Positions 11,936 through 23,132 of a DNA stretch of 60,000 nucleotides are shown here, piece after piece (position 1 is the first letter of the stretch; each line of letters opens with the position of its first letter). The notes below the pieces were generated by a model. It had not been told where the DNA came from and made no database searches. It was given only the letters and a program-made list of their open reading frames with translations. The translations under genes were made by a program, and so were the position numbers. The stretch spans positions 1,659,445-1,719,444 of the forward strand of contig NW_019091391.1 in the NCBI RefSeq assembly GCF_001949145.1, given 5' to 3'. The DNA is from Acanthaster planci (taxonomy: Eukaryota; Echinodermata; Asteroidea; Valvatida; Acanthasteridae).

Positions 11936-14445
11936 TTCATTCACTTTTTAATTCTTTAAATATAATTTAAAATTTTCTGGGGATTCACTGTTTGATTTCC
12001 CTGTCCATGTAAAGTCTGCCTCGATGAAGTATTTTACCTGTAAACGTCACTGTCTGGTTCCTGTTCAATTCCAGTGTTCTTTGTGTCCTTATACCGTCGT
12101 CTGACCTCCCTGGTCCTGCCAAAAAGTTCATTTCCATCCGGGCGTAACAAGGACAACGTGGTGCGTACATCACCCCCGGAAAAGCAATAGTATTTTTATT
12201 TTATTTTTAAGGATAAAGAGAAAATAGAAAAAAGACAAAGAGGGAAGATAAAGGAAATCGCTAACTACCTCGATAATTCTTCAGAACTAAGCCCCTGCCA
12301 TAACTAATATTGATGTTCTCTCTGTTCGGTATTTTATAAAATGAAGGCTCTGTTCAACGGGGAAAGGTATAACTTTCCCCGTTAAATGGAGCTTTCTATC
12401 CATGCCTGCGTACATGCCTACTAGTTCTGAACTTCACACACCTATGCAGACGTGAAGAACGTAGAATATACCTTGTAATAAAATAACGAGCGTTCGATTT
12501 TTTAATGTTCTTGCGTTGCAAGTTGAGTGGCATTATGTTGCATGCCTGGGAGGAGGGGGCCGTTGAAGAGAACTAGACAAACGGGACCCGTATGTTTACT
12601 ACCAGAAATCACAGAATTTCTTTATTGTTCCGATGCAAACGGGGCCATAAAACTACGATCTTGAGTTTTTATTATATTTTTAGATTTAGGGACGTTGGAT
12701 GTTGAAATCATTTTCCAAATACCGGAAAGATGTATGAAATTATGCAAGTATTTAATGAAGCAGATGTAACGGATAAAATCATGTAATTTGCCTTCACGAA
12801 TGACCTTTACGATACGTCTTCCACTCTTAATGTAAGGCCACGAGCATCGTTGCATCATGCTTTCCGCTCGTCAGTCACCTTGTTTCTCGATAATTCATCA
12901 AGCGGACATCCCAAAACCGGCATCGAACCAAATTCGCAAGGGGGGAACTGCGAGACACCTTTTGCCCGTTCCAAGGCCGTCCTTTGTTCCCGGTCATTAG
13001 CATCGAGGGAGCGATATTATTTGATAAAAAATGAACATCATGCGTAGCCCGATGGCAACTCGCCCTTGGCTGAATGATTACGCCTTTTGTAAAGATATTT
13101 TATCACAGGGGAATTATACAGCCACGCATGAGTGGACGACCAGCCGTGGTTTTAATTTGGCGTTATTAGGGGGCGCACATCGATTGGTTACAGACTCTGA
13201 TACTTGCGCCCGAGTTGTTGTGCCGGCTCGCACCGAGTGCAGTGCCCTGTCTCCGTCTTTGTCATCAAGGTCGGTGCTTTTCCACCGATGTAAAGACGGC
13301 TCTTAGCATAATGCAAAATGTAATTATTTACCCGGCGTTATGGAGTAAACGAGATATATGAGAGTGCTTTATGACAGAGAACTCAACTCGGAGCGGTCTA
13401 TTTAAACCGTGGAAAAGCTTGTTACCTTGGAAAGGTTTGGTGTGATTTATAGGGGCGTGGTACCAGTGGCTTTTTATTATGACACCCGAGTTGCTTTGAC
13501 ATGGTAAATCTCCAAAGATCTTACCTGGGGATTACCAAAGAGGCCGAAATTTCCCCAAAAAGTATGCCTTCACCACCCTGTTTTGTACAACTCTGAACAA
13601 TCAAACATTCAGTGGCATTCCTTTTAAAATTGACAGAAACTGCATATATGGTTGCCACTTCTGCCTTTGATTTGAAATGTTGACAAAGTCAGTCGCAAAG
13701 TCAGAAGACTGTTGACGTAAATCCTGTGATGCAATTTATCTCTCAGAATATTTGTTATCTGATCTTACTTCGTTTCGGAATATTTTTTTATATTAATATG
13801 AGAAGAATGTGTTGGTGTAATATGCATGTATCATTGTTTCAATTATTAATTCATGAAAATACAGAGAAATTTTTACGTTCAAACTCCATGGTTCATTCAA
13901 GGTATGCAACCTTGATTATAAATTCACTTCGATTATTCTGCCCACCTGGGGCTGACTTTTTTTTTACTCCACTGTAAAACGAACCAAGTCATTGACCCCA
14001 TCCCCAGGCGGCACTCGCACTTTAGGGGTGCATTACTGGTTGCCACACAAATTGGAAGACAAAAAAAAATCACAATAGCCAGTGTCTGTCAATGCCAAGA
14101 TTAATCCGCCCGGTCAATCGGCAAAGCCACGGCCAGGGACTCCGCGTCCGAACCCTTTGTTCGTGGCTGTTCTTTCCGGTGTGCTGTATCCAGGCGCGGT
14201 ATATTTTAACGAGCGAATCAGTGAAGCGTCGGGCCAATGCAATACCAAGTGAGTATCAGTCCACCTAGCTCTCCCAAGAGACCACTGTCTCCTTTTTTTG
14301 TACGACTGCTGGCAACAATGTGTTTTCACATTTTGTTTATCAGGGTTTGCATTTGGTTTGCTTGTTGGATGATAAAATATGATATATCAAGTATTCGAAG
14401 AGTCACAAAAATTGACGTCAACTTTCCATTATTCGTGTATCAATT
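11936..14445. other. no gene seen; small dyads
   Basis: No supported gene. It holds an A- and T-rich low-complexity run at about 12190-12262, the hairpin at 12343-12396, and a small dyad at 13502-13537 (TGGTAAATCTCC with GGGGATTACCA). The stretch at 13720-13870 is AT-rich. Confidence 0.45.
12343..12396. repeat. inverted repeat with perfect 11-bp core
   Basis: AACGGGGAAAG (12356-12366) pairs perfectly with CTTTCCCCGTT (12373-12383) across a 6-base loop. The arms extend outward through GAAGGCTC and GGAGCTTTC with a few mismatches to 24 bases each. It could be a foldback remnant or a hairpin in a transcript. No poly-T follows, so it is not a Pol III terminator. Confidence 0.75.
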
Positions 14446-14739
14446 CAGGGGTGGAATTCAGATTCTTTGTCGGGGGGGGAGGTTTGGGAAATTCGGTTTG
14501 TACAAAGGGGTTACTACCATGTCGCCTTGGTGTGAAGCGATTTAATCTCTTGTGTTTTGTGCTTATAACTGAGATACACGGACACTAAGGCCCCTACTTG
14601 GTTTATGCTATTTAGGGGGACTTTCAAACTTCAGACGTAGGCCACTCAAAAATTAATGTTTAAAAAATAAATAAACAACGTAATTTTGAATAAGGCAATG
14701 GAGGGGGGTTGACTCCAACCCCTGAATCCGCGCCTCCAG
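14446..14739. mobile_element. possible hAT-like nonautonomous element
   Basis: The left end CAGGGGTGGAATTCAGATT and the right end, whose complement reads CTGGAGGCGCGGATTCAGG, form a degenerate inverted pair starting CAGGG or CTGGA. hAT transposons commonly begin CAGGG. The interior is G-rich near the ends, with a G8 tract at 14472-14479. I could not see a matching 8-bp target duplication, so the boundaries and superfamily are uncertain. Confidence 0.4.
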
Positions 14740-15603
14740 TTTCTTTAGCGTATGCTTCCATGTAGAGCGCTTAATTATGGCAGGTTATCATCTTCTGCAA
14801 CAAGAGCAGATGCCTCCTGGGAAATTTGTGAATAAAATTGTCCAACATTAAAGCTACTTTGGGGTAAAAAAAAATCTGACAATTTATACTACTGTCCCTT
14901 TGAAGTGGTGAGAAAAGTTTCAGAGTTTTGTGGAGAGGATTCTGTAAATTGTACAGCAAGGAAAACGGAAACCCGTTCCACCAGCTTGTTTGTTCATTCG
15001 AAGACAGTTGCACTTTAGATTGGGTGCCGAGAATTTCAGGAACCATCACTTTTCGCGCGTGCACCAAGAGGCAAACGCACGCTGGCCCGAAATGACAACC
15101 ATCTGTCGCGGGTTTCAGTGGCGCAAAGATCCAAGAAAGAGTGGACAGTTTATGTTCAACATCGTCCTATGCAACACTTTACCCCTCAAACCAAGAGTGG
15201 CTGAAGTCCGAATGCGTGACCGGTTGTAAGAGGACAGCGCGTGTCCAAAAGTGATGCTATACTTTAATAATAATGTATCTATCCGAACAATTGTATCAAT
15301 TATATCATTCTCCAAATGTATAAATCCCAATCAGGCGCTTTAATCCTACAATATCCAATGACTTTTGTCTCACTACCAAATGAATTACGGTGAGGAATTC
15401 AAAGAATGAGAATAGAGGATTTTCTTTTTGACTCCCGAATAACGACTGAATTCGGCTCCTCGACTGCAAAATTAACAGACAAAATGTCTATCCTATTGTG
15501 GAATAAATTTTTCTAAATACAAAGATACCTTACAGAGCTGGCCCGGAGAGAAGTCACCGCTATTCAGCAAAAAGACTTTCAGATTTAAATATTCTAATTT
15601 GGC
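14740..15603. other. no gene seen
   Basis: Ordinary single-copy-looking sequence. Overlapping short frames occur on both strands. No repeat was recognised. Confidence 0.45.
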
Positions 15604-15975
15604 CTCTGATATGGCGTGCAAAGTTAACATATAATCCGCGTATATCTATTGTACGCCCTGTTTTAATAGGGATATCTCTGTTATGTTTCCGGTCCTGCAC
15701 ACTGGGTCAACGGAAAGGTCATTGTAACGTCACGCACAATGTTTCACTGAGCCTTAAGATAATAGATGTTTAAACGGAAAACGTCGGGGGCGACCTGCTG
15801 ACCTCGGACGCGAGAACTTAATAGAGATACATGTATCTTTAATGCGCAATAGACATATCTTTATTAATAATAGAGATATCTCTATTCCGGGATTAAATGT
15901 TAACTTGGCAACGTCTAGCTATAGAGATATGCGTGTACGCGGATTAAAATGTTAACTTTGCGCGCCATACTCTGA
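15604..15975. mobile_element. 360-bp MITE with 6-bp target duplication
   Basis: The element spans 15610-15969. It starts TATGGCGTGCAAAGTTAACA and its complementary strand from the other end starts TATGGCGCGCAAAGTTAACA. The match continues through AATCCGCGTA. CTCTGA flanks it on both sides (15604-15609 and 15970-15975). Inside, the terminal GGATTAAATGTTAACTTGG block is partly repeated near 15890-15915, and AATAGAGATATCTCTATT is an 18-base perfect palindrome. A 6-bp duplication with TAT ends fits the IS3EU superfamily as I recall it. That assignment is inference; the element itself is clear. Confidence 0.85.
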
Positions 15976-17992
15976 CAATGCACTAAATACAAGTTGTAAC
16001 GACACAGATCTCTTTTCTAGAATCCTACGGCGACACTGTTATTGCGCTATCGGTGCGTTTAGCGTCTACATTGATCAAGCGATTCAGTAATTTCGGATCC
16101 CCCCCGAAAACGGGATGGGTTTCCATTAAGAGAGAGTGTTGTTTGTCCTCTGGACGTTAACTCGTCTGCTCTCCACACCGCAATCCGAGACGGGTCTCCC
16201 AAGTTTGCTCGCGTATCGACGCTCACCCGCGCTTTGCCCGCTCCGACGTCTCGCCGCGGAGTGAAATTGTTTTCTTAAAACTCGGTCATCCAATATGCCT
16301 TGTCCTCTTCTTGCTGTCTTTCTTTCTAACTTTCTTCTTCTTCTCCGGGTATACGCTTAATCATTGACTCTTCGTTTGTGTCTATGTGTACACCTTAAAC
16401 CGGTTTGTTTTTACCGGAACAAGGCGAGCACGGCACCCAGATCGGTTCACTAGCCGGTTTCGGTGACTTGGCGTGTCGGTGCAGTCTTACAAAACGAAGT
16501 AGACGCTGGGGTGATGGAATTGGCTGGTGCAGCGAGTGGGCATGGCGAACGAATTACTCTCGTTAGCAGGCGGCAAGTCCCGGGAATATGCCAGCTGCAC
16601 ATCTTCACTTTCAGTCCGGGTTTGTGCATTTCGATAACCAAATATACCAAAGTCTATCGATGTCTTAAAAAAAACCTATCAACGACGCCAAAATGGCCGA
16701 CACGGTATGAACCTTTGTTCTTGCCGGTAGTTTAGATCATTATCTGTCTCACCAGCACAATTATCAATAAATTTGTACGAGCAGTCACGTACTGAAAGCG
16801 GTAGCACGTTTCCCGTCCTCGCCAGACGCAATATTTTAGACATAGGTTAGTTCCCGTCTGTCAATTAGTTCTTATCTTCTGATCTATATAGCCTCTTAAT
16901 TCAACCTCCGACCCATCAACACGTTTTAACTCTCCGAGCTTTTTTCACAGTTCTTTATCCCGGCCAGCAGTTGTGCTAGCCGGTCGTGTTTTGCCAGGAA
17001 TCACCCTTCTGTAAATCTCACACCCTGAGGGCATTGCATCTGCTTTTACCGCACAAGATCAGCCTTATTTACCCAATCTGTCTAATCGATTTGCTCTGCA
17101 GTAAACCAGGGTCCAAGGAATCCGTACCCCCCCCCCTTTGCCCAGCGTCGTCTTGATTAATGAATTGACGATGTCTTGGTGGAGTATATTTCTATTCCTT
17201 CCCATAAACCGGGTTAGGGGACGTGAAAGTAAGATTGCCAGGGCCCGCTGATGTGACCCCATGTCATTCATAAAAAGACGAGCAGTGAGACAAAAATGAT
17301 CGAATCACAAGGGTTGTGGTCATAAGCTGATGCGGATTTTCCAGGCCCCTGCTTCCTTGAGAGGTGTTGGTTTTTTCCTTTTTTCCGGGGATCGCGCAGA
17401 GCCACTTCCACGCTATCAGCTCCGTCTCTCCGCGTGAGCTGGACCATAAAAGTGTCATCTTGCTCCACGTAATCAGTATGATGGCGTCGAGGACCCGTGC
17501 AACGAGCTACCGTGAAAATATAATGAGTTGTTCCCCGGACTCGGCCCGATATTGGGAATCATCGGACGCGCTTTTTACGAGCCACGCTCGGGCCATTTCC
17601 ACGTTTACGCCGTAATCAGATTGTTCATTTTTACCTCATCGTAACAGGCTTAATTTATGGGAGAGCGATTTCATCATCGGGATCCTGTTTGGCCTGCACG
17701 ATAATGCTTTCCTTTGTCCCTTCCCATTTCCACTCAGAAAAGCCGTGACTCCAGTAGCCTAAAATATATGCAGCTAAAACCTTGCACCGTAATGCAACAA
17801 GAGAAGCCAGTGCGTACGGACGCGGGGCACGCTTTCACACTTTTCTTTACTTAAATTCTATGCCCGTTTATCATCATATTTTTTTCTTCGTAAGATAAAA
17901 ATGCAATAAATTGGACGACGGGTCTTAATGCTGAATCTAACAATCTTTTATATGAACCACATTTTAAAGATTTTTTTCTTCTGTTAAGAGAA
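15976..17992. other. no gene seen; CpG-rich patch
   Basis: No supported gene. About 16150-16270 is CpG-rich (TCCGACGTCTCGCCGCGG and neighbours). A C10 run lies at 17127-17136. About 17140-17600 is balanced, complex sequence that could be constrained noncoding DNA. No exon was identified. Confidence 0.45.
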
Positions 17993-18186
17993 ATCCGGTT
18001 CGTAAGTGTGACATCACTTCAGTTTAAACCACGCCCACTGCACATGCACTGCATCTAGAGTTACATGCATTGATTGTCGTTTACATGGAACCAGAAGTCA
18101 ACGCATATTTTCAGCGATCCTCAAATAGGAGCCTGCAAATCGTGGTGCGTCCGCCTCTGTGACGAAGTCGCTTATACGAACTGGAT
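17993..18186 (+). mobile_element. MITE family A, copy 1
   Basis: It starts ATCCGGTTCGTAAGTG and ends in a decayed complement (CTTATACGAACTGGAT). It aligns along its length with 56991-57287, apart from that copy's internal insertion. AGAA on both outer sides may be a short target duplication. No transposase is encoded. The shared GGAACC and GTGACGAAGTC blocks are family sequence, not exons. This copy shows the uninterrupted site that is split in copy 2. Confidence 0.8.
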
Positions 18187-18221
18187 AGAAATTGGTGACA
18201 CTCTGATTAAACAGTCATCAA

Positions 18222-18337
18222 TGGAGGCTTTGCGTGGTAGCACCGCAGACATTTTTGTTCCACATGGTATGCACAAAGGAGGTTTTCCTGGAAACAAAAG
18301 AACTGCCACGCAAGATGGGTATCATGCAAAGCCTCTA
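18222..18337 (-). mobile_element. MITE family C, copy 1
   Basis: A foldback of about 116 bp. The outer arms are GGAGGCTTTGC and its near-complement GCAAAGCCTC. The interior carries TTTTGTTCCAC, AACCTCC on the complement, GTGCATACC on the complement, and GGAAACAAAAG. The complement of this copy matches 32458-32581 closely, so the two copies are in opposite orientation. The shared predicted peptide MHKGGFP is repeat-encoded and not evidence of a gene. Confidence 0.75.
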
Positions 18338-18518
18338 CATATATATGATCTGCTAAACCGAAAAATGAAGAAAGTGACAATATCCACAGAAACATTCCAT
18401 CAGCCCGCGTTGGAAAGAGGTTGAATAGCACAAATCAAATGGTAACAGATCAACGCAGATCCGTCTGGTAATTGATGCAGGAATTTGAGGGATTTCGTGT
18501 AGCAGAGATACGCAGTGC

Positions 18519-18545
18519 TCATATGCTTAACGCGAGCGTTCATAT
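18519..18545. repeat. small CATATG dyad
   Basis: CATATG, CTTAACGC, GA, GCGTT and CATATG form a short imperfect palindrome. Possible cruciform; no function inferred. Confidence 0.5.
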
Positions 18546-18973
18546 GGTAAATCACGACACCCTAGTGGTCGAATAGCCATGTAACGCACGCGTACCACCT
18601 GTCCAAAAGTGTTGTGCCTCCTCAGGTTGACGAGTTTCATTACAGCGTCTAAGGCGTTGATGCCAGGATCTGTGTGTTTCTGTATAGAGATTGCGCACAT
18701 CATCCCCTGATAAACGGCCTTCAAGTTGCCCACTCTTATGCTTTCGGATTTCCAAAATATTGTGTCACGGTTTCTCTGTTTCCGTACAGATTTAGCTTCG
18801 GCGTGACATTTTTGAAAAAGACGCTATTATACAGTTTGAATGGACTAGAAGGCAGTCTAGAAGTTAAATTAGAAGGGGAAATATATATGATTAAATTATA
18901 CCTTGGCAGGTTTTGTGTAGGCTATCTGTGATAAACAAGGTTTGCTATTTTGGAATACGGGTGTTTCATAATA

Positions 18974-19031
18974 CACAGTGCGTCTCCAAGAGTTTGCAAC
19001 GCGTTGACCAATGTGAATCGCCCATACTGAT
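18974..19031 (+). mobile_element. MITE family D, partial copy
   Basis: ACAGTGCGTCTCCAAGAGTT followed by TGCAACGCGTTGACCAAT matches one arm of the family D foldbacks at 44096-44245 and 52722-52856. The opposite arm is not evident downstream, so the copy is truncated. It lies within about 1 kb of family A and C elements. Confidence 0.65.
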
Positions 19032-22000
19032 TGAAAAACAAATAAGCATTTACTGCTTGGAAAGTTATGCGGTACCCTTTAGCATTCGTAAATTTTTCAA
19101 TCAACTTTTTCCACGAAATAGATTTTCTATCTTCTGTTTGCCTCAAAAATCTGCGCCGTTAACTTTCCCACTGACCTGGTCACATGGCCTGGGGTTCCTC
19201 GGATCAATCTGCCAATTCCCTCGAGTCCCCGTCCTTCAGTATCCCCCTCCGATCCCGGCCCTTCCAAAGCTCCTTTATCGGCCCGTCATCACCAACGGCA
19301 TCCCGGAGGAGTGCCCCCCTCAATACACTCCCATATTGATCCACCCAGGCGCTGCTGAGATAGCCGCGTCTGAGCCCGACATGATCACCATCGATTCCGA
19401 GAGGCAGGAGACACTTGGGCCGCGCGTTTGACCGAGGGAGCATAGAGCGTCTTAAAGGCGATGTGCGCTCGAGATGTATTTCATCTCATTTCTAGGAATT
19501 ACAAGTACAAATGGATAAAAAAAATACAGTATAAAAAAAAACAATATAATATTCACGTACATGACTCAAAGTAGAAATTTACGATAAGAAATACAGTTGT
19601 GAGAGTTTTACAAGGTGCAAGATCGTCTTAACGACCTTTTACTCACAAATAGACTCACAGGGAGCTCCTGCTACTTGTGACTCGTTTTCAGTAGGTTAGG
19701 ACACGTTTAAACCACAAATAGACATAAAGACATACAATATATATGTATACAATATACTGATGGATTTGCTTTTTTTCAAAAAAGCACAATGGATTTCTCT
19801 CTTGCCTCTGTTTAAAGGAGCTATAAATAGATATGACGTCAGAGTTTTCCCCTACTTTTACTGACTACTTCGTTGTAGGCCTATGGGTTAAATCTAATGG
19901 GTCAATGGGTTTCGCCTTCGTGGGGAACTTCTGGAAGAAAGCTTGCTTCCGTGTAGGCGTGCCCGTTAGGGCAGACATCCTAGCGACCGGTCGCCGGGAT
20001 GGGCTGCAACCAGTCACGAGTAACAGTGCGAGCAGTAACAAAGGAATGCTTTTGTTGCACTCCCTTTGACTTTCTTGCGATTTAAATTCAGCCCGGAGGC
20101 CTTGTGCTGGTCTTGTTGGGTCGTAGTGAAGGTCTTACGAGGTCTCGACGAGAACACTGATTGGCTGGTGCGAATCCCGCATAGCAGCAGCCACATCTGT
20201 GGCACTGGAGTGGAACCCAAAACTGTCATACACACGTCTGTACAATACTATGCAGTAATTGCAGTGAGGCCCTGGTTTCCAAATTAATCGTCCGTCTCAA
20301 GTATTTTACGCGAATGAGTGGATTTTTAAAAGGAATTTTACAGTTCAAATCATAGTAAGGAGTTTTAACTGACATACATTGATCGATGCTCGACAGGATA
20401 ATAGCAGTCTTTGCCAGATGCATTCATTTTCAATTAATCGAAACAATTTAAAAGCGCGCCCTTTTCACCATGCTCGAAGATCGTGCACCGATATTTTCTT
20501 GAATGACCGGCATGTGGGCTACGAAAGTACGCGTCAGACAAATGCGACAGCGATGAATTTCAACACCGATAAATTACATGTATACTGCAGTAGTATACAT
20601 TCGAATGCCATAGAAAATCAATCTTCCACACAGATGGGCGACAGAGATTACCAGTATTCTGACGCAGTATTGCACTCAACGCATCGAGCGAGCCCGTCGA
20701 AACACGGGTTGTTGTCTCGTGATGTCTCGATATATCTTCGCGCGTCGACATTCAGGCAGTTCTGGATAATTTAGAGACTACATTGTACGGCGCGTCGTCT
20801 GGGGCAGTCAGCCAACAGTGACGTTTGAACACGAAACTGCACTCCCGATCAACAGCGACCCCAAATTTCTTTTCAGTTTTCAGGGGTTTTTTTGGGGGGG
20901 GGGGCAGCGGTTGGAATGTGTGTTGATGTTGAAAGTTCCTTGAAATAAAAGGACAAACTATGTAATCAGATGAATAAAGTCTGAAGTCATCTGATTAGGA
21001 ACTTCGTCCAGTTCTTTTTTAAAAAAGCGTTGCAGCTTTTTACATATTGCTGTTTGCAGCAATCGGTGAGGTTTACTGGCGATTGGCGCCGAAATGGTAC
21101 CGCTCGGTTTTTTTTATCAACTTTTGCCTGCCACCAGGCTAAGTAATCCAGCGTGATCAATATCATACGACAGACTGACAGTGGAGAGGATGAAGCCATT
21201 TCCAAATCCCTCAAATAGGTTAAGCAGTAGCAATCAGGCTAAGATATAATGGGAACTAATATCGCGGAGCAAAAGTAATGCGTAAACGTTAAGAAATGCC
21301 TCGCTGACATAAAAATCACCAGTTTTATCTTACTGTGATCTTTCCAGAACTGTGTCGTAAATAATTGTGTGGCAGAGGATGGAATTCCATATTCCCCGAC
21401 CTCGGACTCATCAGTTTGCTTCTTCATTGCTTGCTTTATTGTGCTATTTATCAAACCGATATGTCGCACAACAACATTTGCGTTGATATTAAAAAAAAAA
21501 GAAAACCTGAGATATATCCAGGTTTTCATATGCGATAATGCTCACAATATCTAGAGTGTACTTCTGATTTAGGCCACTCGGAGATACAGCAATATTTTGT
21601 TGGGTAATCGTAGCGGCAACCCTTGTTGCCGTTCTGAAAATGGGCCCACCAGAACTCTTGCTGTAATGCCAAGCTCATAAGACTTGCTTGTATGCACCAA
21701 GACCTACGTTTAGGGTCGATATTTGATACCTGTGTGTGATATCTGATATATATAATGGGTATTTATGTACCGAGGTGTGGGCGAGCAAACAGAAGTTAGG
21801 ACGCGCACCCGTCGTCTGAGAAGTTGACAGTTCATGAACCCTCCCCAGTGCCCAGGACGCCCTCAACCGATTATTGATATCTTGACAATCTCGAACTTTT
21901 GTGTAGTCTGTTTCATCACAAGTGTATCAAATCGCTTCATGTGTTAAAAGAAAGTTTTTATTGGAGGCAGCAATACAGGCGTAACTGCTCTTTAATTTGT

Positions 22001-23068
22001 TGAAATTAGGAGAATTTGGAAAGCGAGAAATTATACATTCATTTTATTCAGCTGACCGCTCGAGTGATCGAGGCGCAAAAACAATCGAGAATATGAAATT
22101 TAGGCCTTTGGGCGCTGCTAAGGGCTCTCTGTGCGAATTATGCACTGGGCTTGAGGGATGGACAGCTGACCATTAGGCTGAATCAAATGCAGTTGGATTA
22201 AATATCAATTGTACAAGTCGAGCCGTGTAAACTGGAGTATAGGCAGCTTCATGAATGTCTGCATTTGTTATTTATTATACTTTTTAATGAGAAGAAAAAT
22301 GTACTTATTTTATAATGCTTAAACTAGTTGAATGCTCATGACATTAGACTGGGATTAATGAAATCGTACTGAATGGATTCTGTTGCGTTTTGGTGCCGTC
22401 ACGATTGTTTATACATTCCCCCCAAGATATTCTTGTCAAAAATTACCTTTGGGATGTACTTTTGGGCTTCAGTGGCTGCATATACATGTAGAGGAAAATT
22501 TGAAAAACCCTGAAAATTAAAAAAAAGTTGGATATGCTATTTGTTTAGTTCTGAAGAGACCTGCAGATAAGGTATCAATATTTTATCGATGACATAAATA
22601 TTTTTCACTTTCCCCCAGCATGTAATTTGGTGTAGTGTTTTACCCAGCCACGGAGACTGCGGAAATAAATCACAACTTATTATGTACGTTGAACGCCGGA
22701 AGCTAGACATGTTATTTGCTGAAGTTCACTTTATGAATGTTAACCTTGATTAGTCATGATTTTTAACATTGCTCTTTCTTCCGAGAATCAATTATGGGCA
22801 GGGCTGGAGGAAAAATGGCCGGGGAAAAAAGAAATAGAGAGAGAGAGAGACGGGGCGTAAAAAGTAGTTGGACGGTGGAGAGAGAACGGGAAAAGGCAAA
22901 TAGGCCTATCGTAGGTTTTGCACACCAAAACAGAGAAATGGCAAACAAGAAAGTCAGCAGAGTGAATCTCAAAGGGAAAAAATGCCTTTCAATGTCAGAT
23001 TATTCAATACAGGGGTTGCAATTGACCCGGTGAAAACCTTGTTTCAATAACCATAATCGTCTGTAAAG
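19032..23068. other. no gene seen; GC-rich open block at 19147-19440
   Basis: At 19147-19440 GC content jumps and long frames are open on both strands. The plus frame is proline- and isoleucine-rich and ends at 19431. I recognise no domain and see no good splice sites. The rest is AT-richer. It contains a G11 tract at 20894-20904, a 9-bp-stem hairpin at 20578-20600, an A-rich patch at 19508-19545, and a purine-rich patch with a short GA microsatellite at 22795-22900. Confidence 0.4.
20578..20600. repeat. 9-bp stem hairpin
   Basis: ATGTATACT, loop GCAGT, AGTATACAT. Perfect stem. No poly-T tail or neighbour suggests a role. Confidence 0.8.
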
Positions 23069-23132
23069 GATAATCCCTTGTGCATGCTAAGCAGTGCATG
23101 TAGCCAATGTTTGGCAAGCACAAGGGTTTATC
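23069..23132. other. three-stem cloverleaf-like dyad
   Basis: GATAATCCCTTGTGC (23069-23083) pairs with GCACAAGGGTTTATC (23118-23132) at 14 of 15 positions. The enclosed 34 bases form two further small stems: CATGC with GCATG, partly sharing the closing base, and GCCAA with TTGGC across TGT. A nested three-way junction is unlikely from one random inverted repeat. It may be a structured RNA or a foldback remnant. It lacks tRNA box A and box B motifs. Confidence 0.5.

Noticed and set aside
18222-18337. Shared peptide MHKGGFP with 32325-32546
   Set aside because: The shared residues come from two copies of a noncoding MITE (family C).
20670-20690. miR-92-like TATTGCACTC
   Set aside because: The match ends after the first ten bases and no supporting hairpin was found.
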